From NCBI RefSeq assembly GCF_002794255.1, contig NZ_PGGW01000014.1, positions 1 through 64,000 on the forward strand: a DNA stretch of 64,000 nucleotides. The letters run 5' to 3'. The first letter of the stretch is position 1, and each line of letters opens with the position of its first letter. Of the stretch, positions 59,158 through 64,000 are shown piece after piece. The position numbers and the translations under genes were made by a program. Origin of the DNA: Streptomyces carminius. Its GTDB lineage: Bacteria > Actinomycetota > Actinomycetes > Streptomycetales > Streptomycetaceae. The notes beneath the pieces are model-generated. The model did not search any database. It saw only the letters and a list, made by a program, of their open reading frames with translations, and was not told where the DNA came from.

Positions 59158-60543
59158 TCAGGCCGGTACCGGGACCGGGGTGTCGGGCAGCACCGGTCCG
59201 AAGACCCCGTCGGGGTCCAGCCGCCGTCTGACGGCCTGGAGGGCCCGGTGCGTCTCCCCCGGTGCCCGGCCGGGACGGCCGCGTTCGGCCGGTTCGCTGG
59301 CGTAGTTGACGTAGTCGACGTGCTGGTCCCCGTCGAGCGACCAGGGACGGGCGGCCCGGACGATGCCGCGCGCCCACTCCCGGCCGGCGTCGTCCCGGGC
59401 GGGGTCGCGCCAGATGCCCATGGCCAGCACGGTGTAGGCGGCGTCGCGGAAGGCGATGGCGCCCGGTTCCTCCGGGGTGGCCACCGCCCCGCCGAGCGGG
59501 GTGACGATGACGATGTCCTCCGCACCCTCGGCACCTCCGCAGCCGCCCGCCGCGTAGCGCTCCACGAGTTCCCCGGCCAGCTCCTCGGGGAAGGCGGTGA
59601 CGGAGCAGGTGCTCCAGTAGTGCCGCAGCCCGAAGTCGGTCTCGCCCAGCGACGCCTGCATGGACGGGTAGGAGCGGGGCGCGAACTCGCACGCGGTCGG
59701 CGGGGCGCAGGACATCACGCGCCGGACGCGGTCCACGACGGCCGGGTCGTCGCCCGTGTAGCAGACGTTGGCCACGACGGACCGGACGGGCGGGTCGCCC
59801 CACGGTTCGAGCAGGAGCAGGCAGGTGAGCTCCGGCGGGGCGCCGGCCATCAGCTCGGTGAAGGCGGCCGTGACCCGGGAGGCGTACCGCAGCGGGTAGA
59901 CGAACCGGCCGCCGTGCACCCGGGACACGGGCGCGAGGCGGAAGGTGAACTCCTCGACGGCGCCGAGTCCGTGGCCCGCGCCGCGCAGCAGCCGGTTCAG
60001 CTCCGGATCGCGTTCGGCGTCGACCTCGCGCCGCTGTCCGTCGCCGGTGACCAGGCGGTAGGAGCGCACCAGGTCGCAGGTCAGGCCGAGGGAGCGGGAC
60101 AGGTAGCCCAGTCCGCCGCCCAGGGTGAGTCCGGCCACCCCGGTGGAGCCCACGGTGCCGCCGGTGGTGGCCAGCCCGTACCGGGCGGTGGCCTCGTCGA
60201 CGTCGTTCCAGGTGGCGCCGCCCTGGACGCGGGCCAGGCGCAGGCCCGGATCGACCGTCACCCGGCGCATCAGCCGCAGGTCGATCACCAGTCCGCCGTC
60301 GTTCGAGGCCGACCCCGCGACGTTGTGCCCGCCGCCCCGGACCGTGACGCGTAAGCCCGCGTCGCGGCCGGCGTCGACGGCGGCCGCGATCTCGCGGCCG
60401 TCCAGCGGCAGGAAGATCACCGCCGGCCGGCGGTCGTGCGCGCCGTTGAACAGGGACCGGAGCGTGTCGTAGCGGGGATGGCCGGGGGTGACGACCCGCT
60501 CGGGAGCCAGGGACTCCAGACGTTTCCGCAGTGCGGTGGTCAC
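59158..60543 (-). CDS. BBE-like FAD-linked oxidase
   Basis: This 461-residue FAD-dependent oxidoreductase belongs to the PCMH/berberine-bridge-enzyme group. The FAD-binding segment is VTVRGGGHNVAGSASNDGGLVIDLRLM, with His73 in the GGGHN motif as the likely covalent attachment; no cysteine is found in the TGGTVGSTG region, so a second bond is unlikely. The C-terminal BBE motif is present (VDYVNYASEPAERGR, then LDPDGVFGP). Such enzymes oxidise C-H or C-O bonds in natural products. The GTG at 60543 overlaps the GTP cyclohydrolase II stop by four bases. Confidence 0.9.
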   Translation of the reverse strand: MTTALRKRLESLAPERVVTPGHPRYDTLRSLFNGAHDRRPAVIFLPLDGREIAAAVDAGRDAGLRVTVRGGGHNVAGSASNDGGLVIDLRLMRRVTVDPGLRLARVQGGATWNDVDEATARYGLATTGGTVGSTGVAGLTLGGGLGYLSRSLGLTCDLVRSYRLVTGDGQRREVDAERDPELNRLLRGAGHGLGAVEEFTFRLAPVSRVHGGRFVYPLRYASRVTAAFTELMAGAPPELTCLLLLEPWGDPPVRSVVANVCYTGDDPAVVDRVRRVMSCAPPTACEFAPRSYPSMQASLGETDFGLRHYWSTCSVTAFPEELAGELVERYAAGGCGGAEGAEDIVIVTPLGGAVATPEEPGAIAFRDAAYTVLAMGIWRDPARDDAGREWARGIVRAARPWSLDGDQHVDYVNYASEPAERGRPGRAPGETHRALQAVRRRLDPDGVFGPVLPDTPVPVPA

Positions 60544-61262
60544 GACAGCGCTCCCTCCCCGACGGTTCCGACGGTTCCGACTGCTTCGACGACTCCGGCG
60601 GTCCCGGCGGCCTCGACGGCGATCCGGTGCCCGGCCTGGTCGACCTTCGCCCGAAGGTACCGGTCGTTGAAGGGATTGACGTGGCAACCGGTCGGCACGG
60701 CCTCCACCACCGTGATGCCGTGCTCGGTGAGCTGTCGCTGTTTGTCGGGGTTGTTCGACACCAGGGCGACCTCGGTGTGGCCCAGGGCCTGCAGGGCCGC
60801 CGCCGCGACCCAGTAGTCCCGCGCGTCGTCGGGCAGGTCGAGCATCCGGTTGGCCTCGAAGGTGTCGGCGCCGGTGTCCTGGAGGGCGTAGGCGTCCAGC
60901 TTGTTGTACAGGCCGATGCCCCGGCCCTCCTGGCGGAGGTAGAGGAGGATCCCGCCCTCGTCGGCGAATCTGGCCATCGCCTCCGCGAGCTGCGGGCCGC
61001 AGTCGCAGCGCAGCGAGCCGAAGACGTCGCCGGTGAGGCACTCGGAGTGCACGCGGACCAGCGGCACGGGGCCGGGGGTGCCGAACACCAGGGCCAGCGG
61101 CTCCTTGTCCACGGGCCAGCCGGCCGGCAGCCCGTGGAAGGAGACGACGGAGGGGGTGGTCTCGCGTCCGTCCCGGAGCCTGACGGGCACGCTCACCGAG
61201 GTCCGGACGCTCAGCCGCGGACGCTCCCGGCCGGTGTCCGGCATCAGCATCTCCTGGGTCAT
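60540..61262 (-). CDS. GTP cyclohydrolase II
   Basis: This enzyme opens the imidazole ring of GTP, releasing formate and pyrophosphate, to give 2,5-diamino-6-ribosylamino-pyrimidinone phosphate. The 240-residue product carries the zinc ligands Cys75, Cys86 and Cys88 in HSECLTGDVFGSLRCDCGP, and the RQEGRGIGL catalytic arginine motif. The C-terminal 25 residues are an unusual Ala/Val/Gly-rich tail (about 215-240). It is a stand-alone RibA without a RibB domain. As first gene of the operon with FAD oxidase and glycosyltransferases, it more likely serves secondary metabolism than riboflavin synthesis. Confidence 0.9.
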   Translation of the reverse strand: MTQEMLMPDTGRERPRLSVRTSVSVPVRLRDGRETTPSVVSFHGLPAGWPVDKEPLALVFGTPGPVPLVRVHSECLTGDVFGSLRCDCGPQLAEAMARFADEGGILLYLRQEGRGIGLYNKLDAYALQDTGADTFEANRMLDLPDDARDYWVAAAALQALGHTEVALVSNNPDKQRQLTEHGITVVEAVPTGCHVNPFNDRYLRAKVDQAGHRIAVEAAGTAGVVEAVGTVGTVGEGALS

Positions 61263-61763
61263 CTGTGTCTCCTCTGTTGTGTGGGGTTCCGCGCCCGCCG
61301 GGCACCCGGAGGTGCGGGCAGGCGGAGGCGGCGCCGGGCACGGGCATGTCCGGGCCGTCCCGTCCGCCGGGCATGACGGCGGAGCGCGGATACGGGTGGG
61401 AGGGGCAGGGGCGGCGCGGCCGGAGGCGGTGCGGGCACCGCCGGCTCCACGGTGCGGCCGGAGGGCCGGGAGCGGAGCAGGGGAAGTCCTGTCCGGAGCC
61501 GGCCCGCGGGCCGGCGAACGGGTGGGGCCCTGCGCTCAGCTCAGGATCCGTGCCGCGGCCGTCTGGCGGAGAGGGCACGGAACCGCCCGGAAGGCGGTCT
61601 TATCCGGAGCATGGCAAAAGCCGGGCCGCCGCGCAGGCGGCATGGTTCACAGAACCCGATTGAATTCATGGCAGTGCTTTCCCCCGTTTGCGTCCGGAGA
61701 CGGTTGGTCAGCCGTCCCGGAAGAGCCGTCAGCCATGTGATGGTCGCCGTTTCCGCCATGCGG

Positions 61764-61777
61764 CGGGAACGCTCCCA
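61764..61777. promoter_or_regulatory. LacI/CebR-type operator, weaker copy
   Basis: CGGGAACGCTCCCA matches the CebR box TGGGAGCGCTCCCA at 12 of 14 positions. It lies 502 bases upstream of the GTP cyclohydrolase II start and 155 bases from the stronger copy. Confidence 0.5.
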
Positions 61778-61931
61778 AGAAGATGGCATGCCCTTCCGGG
61801 CCCGTCAACAGGGTTCATGTAAGAGCATTACGCACCTTATGCGTGGAATGTGGGAGAGGTTTCGCTGTTTTGCCCCGATGGCCCGTGAAGGAGATTTCGG
61901 GGCGATTGCCGGGGATAGTGGGGCGTCTGTG

Positions 61932-61945
61932 TGGGAGCGCTCCCG
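61932..61945. promoter_or_regulatory. LacI/CebR-type operator, strong copy
   Basis: TGGGAGCGCTCCCG matches the CebR-type consensus at 13 of 14 positions and is a 12-base perfect palindrome at its core. It lies 340 bases upstream of the WD40 start, between the divergent units. Confidence 0.65.
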
Positions 61946-62284
61946 TAAAAGGCCGGACCGAAAAGTAAGCGTAAAAAACCGGCCTTCTATGGCTGAAAAC
62001 AGATAGCGGAACCAAATCCTCCGTGATTCATTCTCCCCTTGGGTGTTCCCGGCTCCCGGCCGGCCCGCCGCCCGGCGGCCGGATCCGCCGGTGCACCGCG
62101 CACCGACGATCGCCATGTCTCCGGTTCCTCCCGCCGGCCGGTCCGCCGGCCGCCCGATCCGACTGCCCGCCCGTCTCGGGTTCCGCCCGATGTCACCCGT
62201 ACCGCCCGCGCGCCGCCCGGCGCCGGACCGCACCGGACGGTGCCCGCCGGATCACCGGCACCACACGACACGAGAGGAAGGCAC

Positions 62285-63994
62285 GTGATCCGTCACTCCA
62301 GCCCCATCAGCGGAGTCGCCGCGTACGGCGACTCGTACGTGGCCACCGCCGGATACGACAACCGGGTCGTCCTGTGGGACCAGCACACCCGCACCCCGCT
62401 GACCCGGGTGGTCCACGACCACCTGGCCAACCAGTGCGCCTTCAGCCCCGACGGCCGCCATCTGGTGACCTCCTCCAGCGACTACACCGCCCGGCTGTGG
62501 TCGGTGCCCCGGCTGCGGCTGCTGGCCGTCCTGGGCGACCACGAGGACGACGTGGAGATGTCGGTCTTCCACCCCGCCGAGGAGAAGATCGCCACCGCCT
62601 CGCGCGACCACCGGGTGCGGGTCTTCGACTTCTCCGGACGGCTGCTCCACCGCTTCGAGGGCCACCGCGCCGACGTGATCTCGGTGGAGTGGAGCCACGA
62701 CGGCCGGGAACTGATCAGCTCCAGCGACGACGGCACCATCAAGCGCTGGTCCCTGGAGACCGGGGGCATGGTCGAGGACCTCGACATGGGCGGCGTGGAG
62801 ACCGACACCGTCGCCATCGGCGCCGACGGCACCGTCTACGCGGGCAACGACGAGGGCGAGCTGATCATCGTCCGCGGCGCGGACCGCCGCCGGGTGCCCG
62901 CCCACGACGCCGGCATCAAACGCGTGGTGCTGGGCGCCGCCCGGCAGCTCCTGATCACCCTCAGCTACGACCGGACGATGCGGCTGTGGGACGTGTCGGG
63001 CGACACCCCGCAACTGCGCGACAGCGTCGGCCTGCCGCCCGTCGTCTGGCCGCGCACCTGCGCGTTCGCCGGGGAGTCGGGCATCGTCTTCGGCAGCTTC
63101 GGGGACAGCTACCACCGCTACGACTTCGAGAGCCGCGCCTGGTCCGAGGAGCCCATAGCGCCCACCTACGGCCTCAACGCCGTCGCCGTGCACGGCGACG
63201 GTTCCGTCCTCACCATCGGCGACGCGGGCATCCTGTGGCGGGACGGCACGGTGCACGCCGAGCCCGGCAGCCTGTGCAACTTCCTCACCCCCGTCGGCGA
63301 CACCGTCGTCACCGGCGGCCAGCTCGGCACCGTCTTCGACGCGCTGACGGGCAAGCCCGTCCACCAGCACCGCTCGCCCCTCAACTGCGGCGCCGCCTTC
63401 GAGCGGGAGGGCCGGCGGCACGTGGTGGTCGGCGCGTACACCGGCGAGGGCATCGTGCTGCGCGAGGGCGAGGGCGGCGCCCTGGAGCACCTGACGGACC
63501 TGCGGCTGCACGACAACGCCGTCAAGAGCGTGGCCGTCTCCGGCGATCTGCTCTTCTCGGTCTCCGCCGACGGCGGCGCGGCCTGGCAGGACATCCGCAC
63601 CCTGGAGACCCGCCACGTCCTGCCCGACGCCCACACCAGGATCGCCAACAGCTGCGCCGGGCTGGGCGGCGGCTGGTTCGCCAGCGTCTCCCGCGATCTG
63701 CGGCTGCGCGTGTGGTCCCCGGACTTCTCCGTGGAGGAGATCGCCACCCCGCACCGCCACTCGCTCAAGTGCGTCAGCGCCGACGACACCGGGCGGTACA
63801 TCGCCGTCGGCGCGTACAACGGGCGGGTCACGGTGTACGACCGGGAGACCGGGCGGTGGTCGACCGACGTACGGCCGACGCCCTCCGGGATCTCCTCGCT
63901 GACCCACGACCCCGGGCGCGGCCTGTTCCTGGCCTCGTCCTATGACGGCTCGGTGTACGAGATCCGCCCGGACGGCCCGGTCGTCCCGCAGTGA
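62285..63994 (+). CDS. WD40-repeat protein (ToxC-like)
   Basis: This 569-residue protein consists of WD40 blades throughout. Repeats ending VVLWD, ARLWS, VRVFD, IKRWS, MRLWD, VRVWS-type and VTVYD are spaced about 40 residues apart, enough for two seven-blade propellers. No other domain, signal peptide or membrane segment is present. Toxoflavin clusters of Burkholderia include a WD-repeat gene (toxC) beside a GTP cyclohydrolase II (toxB) and a RibD-like deaminase (toxE), so this gene probably has an equivalent, still undefined role. The GTG at 62285 has an AGAGGAAGG site. Confidence 0.82.
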   Translation: MIRHSSPISGVAAYGDSYVATAGYDNRVVLWDQHTRTPLTRVVHDHLANQCAFSPDGRHLVTSSSDYTARLWSVPRLRLLAVLGDHEDDVEMSVFHPAEEKIATASRDHRVRVFDFSGRLLHRFEGHRADVISVEWSHDGRELISSSDDGTIKRWSLETGGMVEDLDMGGVETDTVAIGADGTVYAGNDEGELIIVRGADRRRVPAHDAGIKRVVLGAARQLLITLSYDRTMRLWDVSGDTPQLRDSVGLPPVVWPRTCAFAGESGIVFGSFGDSYHRYDFESRAWSEEPIAPTYGLNAVAVHGDGSVLTIGDAGILWRDGTVHAEPGSLCNFLTPVGDTVVTGGQLGTVFDALTGKPVHQHRSPLNCGAAFEREGRRHVVVGAYTGEGIVLREGEGGALEHLTDLRLHDNAVKSVAVSGDLLFSVSADGGAAWQDIRTLETRHVLPDAHTRIANSCAGLGGGWFASVSRDLRLRVWSPDFSVEEIATPHRHSLKCVSADDTGRYIAVGAYNGRVTVYDRETGRWSTDVRPTPSGISSLTHDPGRGLFLASSYDGSVYEIRPDGPVVPQ

Positions 63995-64000
63995 GGCGGT

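Larger units (their letters stand above)
61263..62284. other. 1-kb divergent regulatory spacer of the GTP-derived cluster
   Basis: The first part (61263-61560) is G+C-rich with no credible gene. The middle (61620-62040) is conspicuously A+T-richer than the window, with TTCATGTAAGAGCATTACGCACC. It carries the two LacI-type palindromes and an 8-bp hairpin (61949-61956 with 61979-61986). It must hold both operon promoters. Short open frames here look like chance. Confidence 0.75.

Noticed and set aside
61783..61968. A 61-codon frame in the 1-kb spacer next to the operators
   Set aside because: The composition is unremarkable, no start site is convincing and it lies within the regulatory region. 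I treat the stretch as non-coding.

Overview
The window is about 73% G+C actinomycete DNA and almost certainly comes from a Streptomyces (or close relative) chromosome near the replication origin. This rests on gene content and order (trxB, sigM with its anti-sigma factor, a pseudokinase gene, murJ, a DUF6049 gene, the CCA-adding enzyme, ino1, femX, rpsF-ssb-rpsR-rplI, dnaB, later ptpA and thiC), on four ParB parS sites, on frequent GTG starts and on 4-base stop/start overlaps. The trxA-parB-parA-dnaA block would be expected just off the left end.

Left third (1-28.1 kb): conserved core. It holds redox and envelope-stress control (trxB behind a SigR-type promoter, sigM/anti-sigma), peptidoglycan precursor flipping (murJ beside a degenerate kinase with an outside beta-sandwich domain), a GT87 mannosyltransferase-like membrane protein, a class A PBP, a PadR regulator with its operator, inositol phosphate synthase, a FemX/alanine-racemase-like pair, the small ribosomal/ssb operon, a MATE exporter and dnaB. 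parS sites lie at 1.75, 11.5 and 13.0 kb (a tandem pair). A cluster of DnaA-box-like sites precedes dnaB, and a 35-bp perfect hairpin separates the DUF6049 and CCA genes.

Middle (28.2-49.3 kb): small, mostly single-gene units. These are an orphan immunity-like gene, a GlxA-type regulator followed by a PfpI-like enzyme, acetyltransferases, a YunG-like protein, AraC, VOC, a MarR regulator with a palindromic operator facing a cupin, a phage-antirepressor-like/degenerate Mrr fusion, a serine hydrolase, a flavohaemoprotein, a PPOX-fold protein, NUDIX, LysR, a cystathionine lyase-like enzyme, fructosamine kinase, a low-molecular-weight phosphatase, a holin-fold membrane protein, DUF5326 and YibE/F.

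Right part (49.3-64 kb): thiC under a TPP riboswitch, then accessory DNA. A TetR gene faces an unknown gene across three palindromic operators. Then come a RibD-like reductase and a RibD-like deaminase as separate genes. Opposite them is a tightly coupled operon: GTP cyclohydrolase II, BBE-like FAD oxidase, GT2 with a methyltransferase-like tail, MFS exporter, GT4. A divergent WD40 gene follows across a 1-kb spacer with two LacI/CebR-type palindromes. GTP cyclohydrolase II, RibD-type enzymes and a WD40 protein recall the toxoflavin/fervenulin (7-azapteridine) pathways. The two glycosyltransferases, FAD oxidase and exporter suggest a glycosylated, exported GTP-derived metabolite. This is the most promising novelty; the cluster probably continues past the right edge.
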